Assembly (NCBI RefSeq): GCF_042655385.1
Contig: NZ_JBHSMA010000001.1
Coordinates: forward strand, 1,674,001 to 1,738,000
Length of the DNA: 64,000 nucleotides
Reading direction: 5' to 3'
From: Larkinella bovis
GTDB lineage: Bacteria; Bacteroidota; Bacteroidia; Cytophagales; Spirosomataceae
Part shown: positions 54,101 through 63,283 of the stretch, piece by piece
How the letters are laid out: each line of letters starts with the position of its first letter
Position numbering within the stretch: the first letter of the stretch is position 1
The notes under the pieces: model-generated
What the model was told of the DNA's origin: nothing
The model's database searches: none
The model's input: the letters and a program-made list of their open reading frames with translations, nothing else
Translations under genes and position numbers: made by a program

Positions 54101-54778
54101 CGAACTCCGGTTATTTTCAATAATCAGCCCGACGGTTTTGGGTTCATCCACCAGCCGAACGTCTTCAATCTGGCTAAACGTCCCGATAATGACTTCCTGC
54201 AAATTCCGCCCGCTCATCGGTTCGACCCGCATTCGAAAGTCGAACAAACCGGGTAAAGCGTCTTCATACCCGTAGAGATACGCCAGAAAGTCTTCCCGAA
54301 TCACCAGAATGATTTTACAGGCCAGCGACGACTGCGCGACGGTTTTCAGAAAACCGGCCAGCCAGTTCTGCTCCTCGGGCGACCCGCTGATGAACAACTC
54401 CTCCAGTTGGTCGAAAATCAGGTATACTGGACGAAGGGTGTAGCGAATGCAGTCCACAATGAGTTCGATGGGTTCGGTCCGGGCGGTTTCCTCCAGGATG
54501 TTGGTCAGGGTCGTTACCAGCGTTTGCCGCAAATCACCCCGGCGACGGATCGGAATTGCAAAATAGTCAGACGCCGGAATAGCCTGCGCCAAACCACACT
54601 GCACCAGGCTGGTTTTCCCGGTGCCCGACGGCCCGTAGACCAGCACCAGCCGCGACCGGAACAGGAGTTCGACCAATCGCTTCTGTTCCGCACTCCGTCC
54701 GAAAAACCGGCTTTGGTCGGCGGCGGTGTAGGCGTCAAGAAATTTAAACGGACTGCTGACGGGTGGTTGGGCGATCAT
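51122..54778 (-). CDS. STAND NTPase with transmembrane anchor and WD40 propellers
   Basis: 1218 residues. N-terminal nSTAND ATPase (about 25-360): Walker A GPSGTGKT at 49-56, Walker B IFDQLEELF with D123, and VIREDF at 159-164. Helical linker and coiled coil (about 365-455), then one membrane segment at about 458-478. Residues about 500-1200 hold around 14 WD40-type repeats, each ending in W-D/N (for example VSISPDGQSVLT, FSPDGKAILT), enough for two seven-bladed propellers. No signal peptide, so the ATPase should be cytoplasmic and the propellers periplasmic. A ligand-triggered switch is expected. The start lies three bases after the CHAT gene's stop. Confidence 0.9.
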   Translation of the reverse strand: MIAQPPVSSPFKFLDAYTAADQSRFFGRSAEQKRLVELLFRSRLVLVYGPSGTGKTSLVQCGLAQAIPASDYFAIPIRRRGDLRQTLVTTLTNILEETARTEPIELIVDCIRYTLRPVYLIFDQLEELFISGSPEEQNWLAGFLKTVAQSSLACKIILVIREDFLAYLYGYEDALPGLFDFRMRVEPMSGRNLQEVIIGTFSQIEDVRLVDEPKTVGLIIENNRSSTNTFQLPYLQVYLDRLWRLENEKAPEPPVWITPELVEEVGRIDDVLEVFLAEQKKFITDQLQPDEQPAVARVLETFVTYEGTRREHRLGSLEEATRLPVALLVRILTELERTRLVRREDDTYELAHDSLARVIDKGRSAEQRQINEIIRQLKDAYREYTEKGQAEDLLLSLRRLSEIQLHEKAVREELNRSLNPAESRANWQFIEASRAFHEREQRRELEEQRQKNARLKRTVAFVSVLLAVALGAVWLAVSQWDKTNRTRIVLQADQMDPLQALVTVALAYEQDPNDLNRKALFEHFYNHRLYASKIELDSTTIRTVGFSNDGRHILLVAEDNGVYRWNPDQPEPPQKEFYIPGRYLWVELSDDQRHVVALVEPGKLYFGDLETRQIKQIGTDSTITTVSISPDGQSVLTTNEEGRVAIWNAAGSKSERLEALSPVALAGFSPDGRLLLTVPAGVEKKITIWDQRGKTQLDSLMMPDAVLAAEMSPDGSILIIATKNGRVFRWDRNTRILHPLQLLNKNFLFPEMTISNDGKRMAAGVGKVIYWWDATGKLVDTMAYERRIRTVELAPDGQTTLVLVDMDVELWDSHNHFKGKLSHSAAVSSAVFSPDGKAILTHTEDGRGFLWKLEDERLVELIHPETIRDFDVSPDETWMATLTDASRVLVWDRAGKPVDSLNAPPNLSRILVADGARTIFLSDWKRAVSAWDRTNRRLVTLAGEFMAFSADRRTLLTRTETGGGIFWDANGRRMDSLPIHLTEKRAFLSDDGNGVLLFSRDGLVSFWSRKDRKEIELPGKQAAAALGPDGASIIGLTAGANDVLSVWSQQGQPVASYPLKTGRLSEGYRLSAFGVSPSGDQVLMVQGGENQVFVWSRKTGTFRLLNHNRPVERAEFAPDGSFITTLQSEGQSIWWSPDGQRLLEWIGPVGKYAVLKDGSAYCTVQGNRVSIYPGPNAILAWLNRHIPAARRRRILAEVRQEYGLQTSFWEAIWHPFRE

Positions 54779-54781
54779 GGT

Positions 54782-56638
54782 TTAATCAGACAGAGAGAGC
54801 AGATCAATGTTGGTATCGGTATTTTCGATCCTTAATTCGGTTTCGGCGGTGGCCAGTGGGTCCGGCAGCGACAGGAGTGATCGCACCGTCCTAAACTGCT
54901 CCCGCAGGGCGGTGAAGTCCTGCTGCTGCAACAGTTCGGTTTCATTGGGTTTGAACGGCACACTCAGCAGTGCATCTTCGGGGCGGGCGATGTGCTTGAA
55001 CTGTAGGGTTCCAACTGGTGCGGAATGAAAACTGTAGGGGTCGAAGACGTTGCTTTTGATGTAGACGTTTCGATCGATCAACAGGGGCGAAAGATTCAGA
55101 AAATCAGCCGTTTCCGGCACCTGGCTTTCCCGCTGTACCCTGACCAGCAAAACCGACTGCGACGCCCAGGGATGCGACAGGTTAATTTCCTGAAACGATT
55201 TGTCTTCGTACGGATTCTGGGTGGTTCGCAAAACCGCCTTTTCGTGTTTGTACTCTTCCGGCCGGTAAAAAAACCGCACGACCCGGATGTTCTTGTACGA
55301 CTCGAGTTGGTAGTTCGCCCAGAATCCCAGCCGTTTACACAATTCGGCGAGTTGATCTTCCCCAACCTGGCAGAGCGACGGAATGTTGGGAACGCCCGCC
55401 GGATCGTTGAGCCGCCGACGCAAGTCCTCAAAAAACAGCACGCATTCGTAAAAAGCCTCGTGTTCGCTGAATTGGTGGGCCAGTTCCTGCATTTCAGGAA
55501 TAAAAAGCGAACTGTTACTCCCGACCAGAAACTGATTCAGACTTCTCAGGACCTGCTCCAGCTGGCTGCCTGCCCGGTTCGCCCATCCCTCGGTCAGCAG
55601 GCGTTGCAGCAAGGCCAGCGTATCCGCCGACAACCTGGGATCGATTCCCTCCTTCCGGCACTGAATCAGCCGGTCGAACACCTGCGCCAGCATCGTAATG
55701 ACCAGTAAATCAACCGTCGATTCAAACAAGGAACTGTAGTTCAGCAGCCGTTCACGGGTGGCCGGAATCGGCAGTTTTTTGCCTTCGGGGGTGAAGGGGG
55801 GGGTAAATAAGCGACGAAGGGGTTCCGCAAGCGGGTACGGCAAGCGGCTCAGAATGGCATCGTTGATCCAGAGAATCTGCGACTCGGGGGCCTGCTTGCT
55901 GATCTGCAGGAATTTCTCCCGTAAACCGGGTTCAACTTTGTGGAGGGCATTGAACAGCGCATTCCGCAGCAGGGTATTGGGCTTGTAGTCCGCGACGGTC
56001 GGTTCGGCAGCGGTCGGCAGTTCCCAGCGGGCCATCTCGTCGGAAGCCCGGTGAAAATACCAGAGGTTCCGGCTGACTTCTTCCGCTTCCAGGTCAACCA
56101 TCGCGCGGTCTATCACCTGAATGCGGGTCGCTTCGCTCACCTGCAACGTCAGCCGGGCCATTTCCAGGGCTTCTTCCACCGAATGCTGATTGACCAGCGC
56201 CCGGTAAAACGTAAGCGCAAAGGCCGATGCGGCCTTATCTTCAATGGGAGTGCTGGTGGCAATGATGGCGGCACGAACGTTCTGGGCGGCCAGCAGACGG
56301 ATATGCTCCAAGGTCGAACAACCGTTCAGAAAAATCAGACGCAGATTCGGGCAGCGGCCGAGCAGTTGGGCCATCCCGGCTCCGCGGGCAACCGTGTCTT
56401 CCAGTTGCAAAACCGTACGGCCCGCATGCCCGCTGAAATGAAACAGACTGAGCGTATTCTGGTAGGTCAGTAATTTACCGGCCACGGAATCGGTCGTAGC
56501 AAACGATTCGCGGACCTTCTGAAAATGACCTTTACTACTCCGTAAATCCAGCAACCGGTCGATGCCGTCATCTTCGTCACGCAGGGATGGCAGTGGATGA
56601 TCACGGTCGTTGGCAAAACAAAAAAGCAGGGTATCCAT
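54782..56638 (-). CDS. CHAT-domain protease
   Basis: 618 residues. N-terminal caspase-HetF-associated-with-TPR (CHAT) fold with catalytic pair H71 (HFSGHAG) and C107 (LNGCST), followed by AAIIATSTPIEDKAASAF and the helix YRALVNQHSVEEALEMAR, all typical of CHAT. The remaining 430 residues are mostly helical with no recognised domain and may be the sensor- or substrate-binding part. No signal peptide or membrane segment. First gene of the four-gene operon; the STAND gene follows at once. Confidence 0.88.
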   Translation of the reverse strand: MDTLLFCFANDRDHPLPSLRDEDDGIDRLLDLRSSKGHFQKVRESFATTDSVAGKLLTYQNTLSLFHFSGHAGRTVLQLEDTVARGAGMAQLLGRCPNLRLIFLNGCSTLEHIRLLAAQNVRAAIIATSTPIEDKAASAFALTFYRALVNQHSVEEALEMARLTLQVSEATRIQVIDRAMVDLEAEEVSRNLWYFHRASDEMARWELPTAAEPTVADYKPNTLLRNALFNALHKVEPGLREKFLQISKQAPESQILWINDAILSRLPYPLAEPLRRLFTPPFTPEGKKLPIPATRERLLNYSSLFESTVDLLVITMLAQVFDRLIQCRKEGIDPRLSADTLALLQRLLTEGWANRAGSQLEQVLRSLNQFLVGSNSSLFIPEMQELAHQFSEHEAFYECVLFFEDLRRRLNDPAGVPNIPSLCQVGEDQLAELCKRLGFWANYQLESYKNIRVVRFFYRPEEYKHEKAVLRTTQNPYEDKSFQEINLSHPWASQSVLLVRVQRESQVPETADFLNLSPLLIDRNVYIKSNVFDPYSFHSAPVGTLQFKHIARPEDALLSVPFKPNETELLQQQDFTALREQFRTVRSLLSLPDPLATAETELRIENTDTNIDLLSLSD

Positions 56639-57131
56639 CGGTGGTTACATCTACGCGCGGCTCACCATCGGGAGCGAATAGCGCCGAATCCGGCCAGACC
56701 GGCATAAAACCAAAGCCCGAAACCGTTTCCGGAAATTGGAAGGTAGGTAATTCAGGGATAGATTCAAAACCAGCCGTTTACCAACCGAAAATCCCTCTTT
56801 TTGACCGTCTGATAATTTAGACGCAGAAATAACCGCCCACGCTTTTTTTCGCTCAACGATTGCCTTATTTCGTATATTTATTTTTCGGCATATAATTGTG
56901 TTTTTTGGATCAAAAACCGCTTTCCAGTACGCCTTCTCCGGTCATTTTTCGGTTTCTTGCCGACAGGCGTCCGAATTTGGAATAACTATTGCGGCAACTC
57001 CTTACGGATCAACTTTTTAGCCCTTTGTCTGATTATTATTCCAGCCATCCTAACGTCACCAGTTGAGAGGGCACGTTACTGACCTATCCCCTACCTGTTC
57101 AATCGCAGCTACGACCTCAAACCGATCCCTT
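56639..57131. other. Divergent intergenic region, CHAT operon / GH78 pseudogene
   Basis: 493 bases, AT-rich in the middle. It must carry the promoter of the CHAT operon; a TATTTCTG (7 of 8 to consensus) occurs on the minus strand near 56827-56834 but is weak. No gene supported. Confidence 0.5.
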
Positions 57132-57269
57132 ATGACTTGGATTCTTTACGGCTTAACACTCTGCCTTTCCTTTTCCTCGCTGGCGCAACGAAGCATTACG
57201 ATTCGTGATCTTCACACGGAAAATCTGACCAATCCCGATGGGATTACGAAGACGACGCCCCGGTTAGGC

Positions 57270-57381
57270 TGGGTTCTGACCAGTAATCAGCGCAATCTGA
57301 AACAGGATTCAATGAGCATTTTGGCGTCATCTTCGAGCAGGGTGGGTTCTGACCAGTAATCAGCGCAATCTGAAACAGGAT
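57270..57381 (+). repeat. 39-bp direct repeat, 73-bp period, within the rhamnosidase
   Basis: 57270-57308 and 57343-57381 are identical. The 34 bases between them are not part of the second copy. Removing 73 bases restores the reading frame. Confidence 0.9.
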
Positions 57382-58137
57382 ACCTACCAGGTTCTGGTGG
57401 CCTCCTCCCTCGACAAACTGAATCAGAACCAGGGCGATCTGTGGCATTCGGGGGAAGTCACCAGCGACCGGTCGCAGTGGGTTCCGTACGGCGGACCGGC
57501 GCTGACCAGTCGCCAGGTTTGTTACTGGAAAGTGAAAGTAAAGAGCAAGGACGGCGCCGAATCGGGCTGGAGCGAACCCGCCCGGTGGACGATGGGATTG
57601 CTCCAGTCGTCGGACTGGTCGGCGCAGTGGATCGGGCTGGAACAGGCCTTTGCCTGGGATGCACCCCGAGCCGTAAACACCCGGTTATCAGCCCGGTATT
57701 TCCGCAAAGAAGCCAGTCTTTCGAAAACGGTTAAACAGGCAACGGTTTACATCAGTGGGGTCGGTTTGTACGAATTATCGCTGAATGGGCAGAAAGTGGG
57801 CGATGCCGTGCTGGCTCCCGGCCCCACGGAGTTTGATAAACGGGTGCTGTACAACACCTACGATGTCACAAATTACCTGCAAACCGGGAACAATGCCTTT
57901 GGCGTAACGCTCGGCAATGGCCGGTATTTTGCCGTCCGTGTGGGCCAGCCGAAGGTGCCGGCCACGACCCATTACGGCTATCCGAAAATGCGGCTACAGA
58001 TCGAAGTAACCTATACCGACGGCACCACCGAACGCATTGTCAGTGACAACACCTGGAAAGTGACCGCCGATGGCCCCATCCGGACTAATAACGAATACGA
58101 CGGTGAAGAATACGATGCCACCCGCGAATTAACCAAC

Positions 58138-58140
58138 TGA
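58138..58140 (+). other. In-frame TGA in GH78 gene
   Basis: The frame continues on both sides with family-consistent sequence (RELTN before, DKTGYDESGW after). One base change from TGG (Trp) explains it. Confidence 0.8.
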
Positions 58141-61100
58141 GACAAAACCGGTTATGATGAATCCGGCTGGCTCCCGGCTCAGGTGGTGAGTGCCCCGGCC
58201 AGTCGCGTGGAGTCGCAAACCAATCCCCCCATCCGGGTCACCCAGACGCTGACACCGGTTTCGGTCCGGCAACTGGAAGCGGGCAGATACATTTTCGACC
58301 TGGGCCAGAACATCGTGGGCTGGGCCCGGCTGAAGGTGCAGGGACCACGCGGAACCCAGGTGACCCTGCGGTTCGCCGAAAACCTCAAGAGCGACGGTTC
58401 GCTGCTTACGGATAACCTGCGCACGGCTGAAAACAAGGACATCTATACCCTGAAAGGCGGCAGTGAAGAAACCTGGGAACCCCGGTTTACCTATCATGGC
58501 TTTCGCTACGTAGAAATAACCGGTTTTCCCGGTACGCCAACAACGCAGACGCTGGAAGGCCGCATTGTACACGACGATTTGCCCCAGACCGGTTCGCTGA
58601 CAACCTCCAACGACTTGCTAAACCGGATCTACCACAACGCGGTCTGGTCGGTTCGGGGTAATTACCGGGGCATGCCGACGGACTGCCCGCAGCGCGACGA
58701 ACGGCATGGCTGGCTCGGAGATCGGACCATGGTTTCGACCGGAGAGAGTTTCATGTTCGGCAATCAGAGCCTGTATGCCAAATGGCTGGACGATATCGAA
58801 AGTGCCCAGAAACCGGACGGCAGCCTCCCGGACATTGTTCCCTCTTACTGGAAATACCTGACACCGAGCGTTACCTGGCCGTCGGCTTACGTCCTGATTG
58901 CAAATATGTTGTACGAACAGTTCGGCGAAGACGAACCCATTCGGAAGCATTATGCATCCATGAAAAAATGGGTAACGTCCCTTGAAAAATACAGCACCAA
59001 TTACATTCAGGAAGAAGACGAATACGCCGATTGGGCGCTTCCTCCGGAATCGATGACAATGACCAAATCGGAGGATCCTGCCCGAAAAACCGACGGGAAG
59101 CTGCTGAATACGGCGTATTACCACTACGTTCTGAAGCTGATGGAACGGTTTGCGACCCTGACCGGCAACGAGTCCGATCGGGCAGCTTTCAACAGCCGGG
59201 CGGCTTTGGTCCGATCAGCTTTCAACCAGCGTTTTCTCAATACCGCCACCAACCAGTACAGCAATAATACCGTAACCGCCAACCTGGTAGCCCTGGCTTG
59301 CGAGCTGGTTCCCGACGACCGCCGGGATGCGGTTTTTAGCCAGATCACCAGCGTCATCGAAGGGAAATACAACGGACACCTGAGCACGGGTGTTGTGGGT
59401 ACCCAGTGGCTGATGCGGACGTTAACCGATCATGGACGAGCCGATCTGGCGTACCGGATTGCGACCAACACCGGCTATCCGAGCTGGGGGTACATGGTCC
59501 AGAACGGGGCCACCACCACCTGGGAATTGTGGAACGGCAACAAAGCCCCATCGTTCATGAACTCCGGCAACCACGTGATGCTGCTGGGCGATATGCCCAT
59601 CTGGTTGTACGAAAATCTGGCGGGTATCAAATCCGGTGAGGCCGGTTTTAAATCCATTGTGATGAAACCGACCCCTGTTGGCAACCTGAACACCCTCAGT
59701 TCGACCTTCGTTTCGGCCTATGGCCCCATCACCAGCAATTGGGCGGTTAAGAATCAGCAGTTTCGCTGGAACGTGACCATCCCGGGGAATACGACGGCAC
59801 TGGTCGCAATTCCGGCGGACAACCTGGCCTCCGTGCTGGAAAGCAACCAACCCGCCGAGGAAGCTACTGGAGTCACCTTTCTGCGGATGGAAGACGGACG
59901 GGCCCTTTTTCAGGTGGCATCAGGTTCCTACGAATTTCTTTCGACGCCAACGGCCTACGGAAACCGCCCGCCCCTCGCACCCGGTTTTAGCCCGCCTTCC
60001 GGCCTGGTCAACAAAGCCTATACCTACACCATTCCGGCCTTTACGGACCCCGAAGGCAGCCCCGTCGCGCATGCCCTCAGCGGCACGATTGCCGGTCTGA
60101 GTTTCAATCCGTCCACCCGCGTGCTGAGTGGTACGCCTACCCAGGCCGGCTCGTACCCGCTTGTGGTGCGCGGAACCGATACCGGGGGCGCTTCCACCAC
60201 GGCGGTCATGACGGTGGTGATCACCCATAACCTGAGTGTTTACGATGGTTACCTGGACCAGGTACGCTGCGACAGCATTACGGGTTGGGCCTGGAACCGC
60301 GACAAACCCAATCTGGCCATTCCCGTTGACTTTCTGGCAGGCCCCACCCTTGAAACCGCCAGCCTGATCGGCACGACTTCGGCCGATATTTACCGGCAGG
60401 ACCTGAAAAATGCCGGGAAAGGGAACGGTGCCCACGGGTATCGTTTCAAGGTACCGGAGCGCATTAAGGACAACCAAACGCACACCATCTGGGGACGGGC
60501 CGACGGTCTCTTCGTCCTGAAATGGTCGCCGAAAACCCTCACCTGTGTGGGAACGCCAGCGCCGGTTAACCAGCCGCCGGTGGCCCCGGCAGTCGCTTCG
60601 CTGACTGCCATTTCCGGTGAATCCTTCGCCACCACCCTGCCGGTTTTTACCGATCCGGATACCAGTGATCTACTGACTTACAGCCTGACCGGTTCGGTAT
60701 CGGGATTAAATTTTAACATCGATACCCGCATTCTGAGCGGTACGCCAACCACCACTGGTACCTTTAGCCTCACGTATGCGGCCCATGACGGTACGGTTTC
60801 GGTTCCGATTGTGATCAGCCTGACCGTAGCGGAACCGCCGGTTGTCAACCAGCCGCCGGTGGCCCCGGCGATGACTTCCCTGACCGCAACAACCGGCCAG
60901 CCCTTCTCGACCACGCTGGCGGTTTTCACCGATGCTGATCCCTTGACCTACACGATAACCGGCGAGGTTCCCGGTTTGTCCTTCAATACCTTAAACCGGG
61001 TTTTAAGCGGAACGCCCACTCAGGCCGGTTCCTTCACCCTTACGTATGCCGCCAGCGATGGCAAAGTAACCGTTCCGGCACCGGTTGCAATTACGGTATC

Positions 61101-61989
61101 CAATCCGGAGCCGGTCAACCAGCCGCCCACGGCCCCGGCGACTCTACCCCTGTCGGCCACCATCGGACAAGCCTTCTCCACGACCCTACCCCCCTTCTCC
61201 GATCCCGAAAACGGACCGTTGACCCACACCCTGAGCGGTCTTCCGAGCGGACTGAGCTTTACTGCCGGAAACCGGGTGTTGAGCGGAACACCGACGGCCG
61301 CCGGCACCCACACCCTAACCTATTCGGCCACCGATAACAAAGGCGCGAAAACCACCCTTTCGCTCTCATTGACGATCGGTATTGCTGGTAATTATGAAGG
61401 ATTTCTGGATGTTGTCAACTGCGGCATTTTCTCCGGCTGGGTCTGGGACCGGAATCAGCCCAATGCGGCCGTAACCATCGAGTTTCTGGAAGGCCCCACC
61501 CTGGCGACGGCTCAATCGGTCGGCACGACTTCGGCCCATATTTTCCGGCAGGATTTGCTGAACGCCGGGAAAGGGAACGGGGCCCACGGATATCAGTTCA
61601 ATGTTCCGGCCAGCCTGAAAAACAATCAACCGCGAACGATCTGGAGCCGGGTGCTGGGCAACAGTTATGTGCTGATGTGGTCGCCGAAAACCGTAACCTG
61701 CGCTCCCGGACAGCAACGCGTAGGCGCATCGCCGGCTGACGACCTGACGGCCCAATTCTCACTGACACCCAATCCAACGAATGGCCGCGTAACCGTTCGT
61801 TTCCGGCTGGCCAAAAACCAAAAAGCCCGCTTAAGCGTCACCGATCTGGTCGGGCGTACCCTCCGGCAACGGGAAATCTGGGGAACAGGCCAGCCGCAGG
61901 AAGAAACCCTCGACCTCAGCCAGGGCGCGGACGGCCTGCACTTTATCCACCTCCGAACCGACCAGCAAACGCAGAGTGGGCGGGTGCTT

Positions 61990-62196
61990 TTACACCGCTG
62001 AAGCGTGGGAACCGGCGTACCCGATCGATACGCCGGTTCCGGGTTCGGTATTATCGCCATCGGTGCCTTCGTCGGGTTCCAGCGAATCGTCTTTATCTTC
62101 CCTGGGCGCATCGGGGGGATTCAGCCATTCGGGTTTTGTTTCCTGACCAATCGCATCCTGGTGTCTTTCTTCCTCGGTTTCTGGTTGTAGGTTCAT
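61990..62196 (-). CDS. Possible small acidic protein
   Basis: 68 codons from an ATG at 62194-62196 opposite to both neighbours. Composition is very acidic and Gly/Pro-rich (PREDKDDSLEPDEGTDGDN), with no hydrophobic core, so it would be disordered. Such small charged ORFs recur as hypothetical proteins in Cytophagales. The end overlaps the rhamnosidase stop by 12 bases. May not be expressed. Confidence 0.4.
   Translation of the reverse strand: MNLQPETEEERHQDAIGQETKPEWLNPPDAPREDKDDSLEPDEGTDGDNTEPGTGVSIGYAGSHASAV
62008..62040. repeat. 12-bp hairpin after the rhamnosidase
   Basis: 62008-62019 pairs perfectly with 62029-62040; no T-run, so only a possible terminator. Confidence 0.5.
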
Positions 62197-62345
62197 CGTT
62201 CTGAGCGTTTTCAGTCTAACCGCAGGCGTTTCGGATTGTTTACCCGGTTTTGATTTCCAGCCGTTTTCCGGTTTTTTATGCCTCCAATTCGGCTTGAATC
62301 CCGTTCTGGCAAAACCCCGGCCCGGCGTTTGTCGTTATCACCAGT

Positions 62346-63281
62346 ATGAAGTTGTTTTTGCGCATCCTCCGCTGGGCTATTGTTGTTATTGTTGTCGTCG
62401 CCACCGGGTTGCTTGTTGCAGCCCATTGGGTTGAGTCGCGGGATAGCGACGAAGAAATTGCCGAAGATTTTCGTGACGCGCCGGTTCGTCCGGTGGTGCA
62501 TCGATACAGGGTAAATGATCGGACCATTCGCTACATGGAAACCGACGAACCGGGTCAGGATACGCTGCCGGTGGTGCTGTTCGTGCACGGCGCTCCCAGT
62601 TCTTCGTCGTTTTTTTCCAAGTTTTTTAAGGATACGACCCTCCTCCGCCGGGCCCGGCTGGTGGCGGTGGACCGGCCCGGTTACGGATATTCGGACTACG
62701 GCCGGGTCGAAACCTCGATTGTCAAACAGGCCCGCTTGCTCCAGCCGCTGATCGACCGGTATCGCAAAGCCCGGTTTTTCATGATCGTCGGCTCGTCGTA
62801 CGGCGGCTCGGTTTCGGCCCGAATTGCCATGAACAATCCGAATCTGGTCGACCACGTGGTGTTTGTCTCTTCGGCCCTGGGGCCGGGGCTGGAGCACACG
62901 TATCCGATTAGTTACTGGATCGACCGGCCGCCTTTGCGCTGGCTCATCCCACCCTTGCTGCGTCTGGCCAACGACGAGAAGCTGGCCCACCACCGTGCCC
63001 TGACGGAAATCCTGCCCGACTGGCCCAAAATCAAAGCCGCCGTAACGTTTTTACACGGTCAACGCGACGAGCTGGTTTATCCGACCAACGTGGCTTTTGG
63101 CCGCACGCACCTGGTCAATGCCAATTCCAAGGAATTTTTGCTGCCCGAAAACCGCCACGACATCGTTTTCAACAAGCGGGAATACATGACGGAAATTATT
63201 GTCAACATTCTGAATACGTACGCTCATTCCGTGAACCCCCGGAATAGTCCGACGCCGGAGTACCTGACCACCACCCATTGA
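62346..63281 (+). CDS. Alpha/beta hydrolase with N-terminal membrane anchor
   Basis: 311 residues. Residues about 4-27 are a hydrophobic anchor or signal (LRILRWAIVVIVVVATGLLV). Hydrolase core: LFVHGAPSSSSFF oxyanion site, GSSYGGS nucleophile serine, FLHGQRDELVYP (acid) and the late catalytic His in NRHDIVF. Likely faces the periplasm. Substrate unknown. The GH130 gene follows two bases after its stop, so they are co-transcribed. Confidence 0.85.
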   Translation: MKLFLRILRWAIVVIVVVATGLLVAAHWVESRDSDEEIAEDFRDAPVRPVVHRYRVNDRTIRYMETDEPGQDTLPVVLFVHGAPSSSSFFSKFFKDTTLLRRARLVAVDRPGYGYSDYGRVETSIVKQARLLQPLIDRYRKARFFMIVGSSYGGSVSARIAMNNPNLVDHVVFVSSALGPGLEHTYPISYWIDRPPLRWLIPPLLRLANDEKLAHHRALTEILPDWPKIKAAVTFLHGQRDELVYPTNVAFGRTHLVNANSKEFLLPENRHDIVFNKREYMTEIIVNILNTYAHSVNPRNSPTPEYLTTTH

Positions 63282-63283
63282 TC

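Larger units (their letters stand above)
57132..62001 (+). pseudogene. Alpha-L-rhamnosidase (GH78), interrupted by a 73-bp duplication and a TGA
   Basis: Start ATG at 57132 with signal peptide (MTWILYGLTLCLSFSSLAQ). With both lesions repaired it reads through 1598 codons. Order: GH78 N-terminal domain (PRLGWVLTSNQ, GDLWHSGEV), the rhamnosidase beta domains, the six-hairpin catalytic domain with TDCPQRDERHGWLGD and TTTWELWNG (acid and base glutamates), four Ig-like repeats, two copies of a Cys-bearing module and a type IX sorting domain (TPNPTNG... VLLHR). Lesion 1: a 39-base direct repeat (57270-57308, 57343-57381) creating a +1 shift. Lesion 2: TGA at 58138-58140 where DKTGYDESGW context expects Trp. 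The long 3' ORF from 58183 may still be translated as a fragment. Confidence 0.85.

Noticed and set aside
53057..54256. 399-codon plus-strand ORF opposite the STAND gene
   Set aside because: Antisense shadow with no domain; the minus strand has Walker motifs in frame.
49742..56638. CRISPR type III-E (Craspase) system
   Set aside because: A CHAT protease is present, but no repeat array, gRAMP/Cas7-11 or Cas1/2 gene was found.
58138..58140. Genetic code with TGA as Trp or selenocysteine
   Set aside because: Many other genes here end in TGA, no SECIS-like context was seen, and the only SelD-like gene lacks catalytic residues; simple nonsense mutation or read error is more likely.
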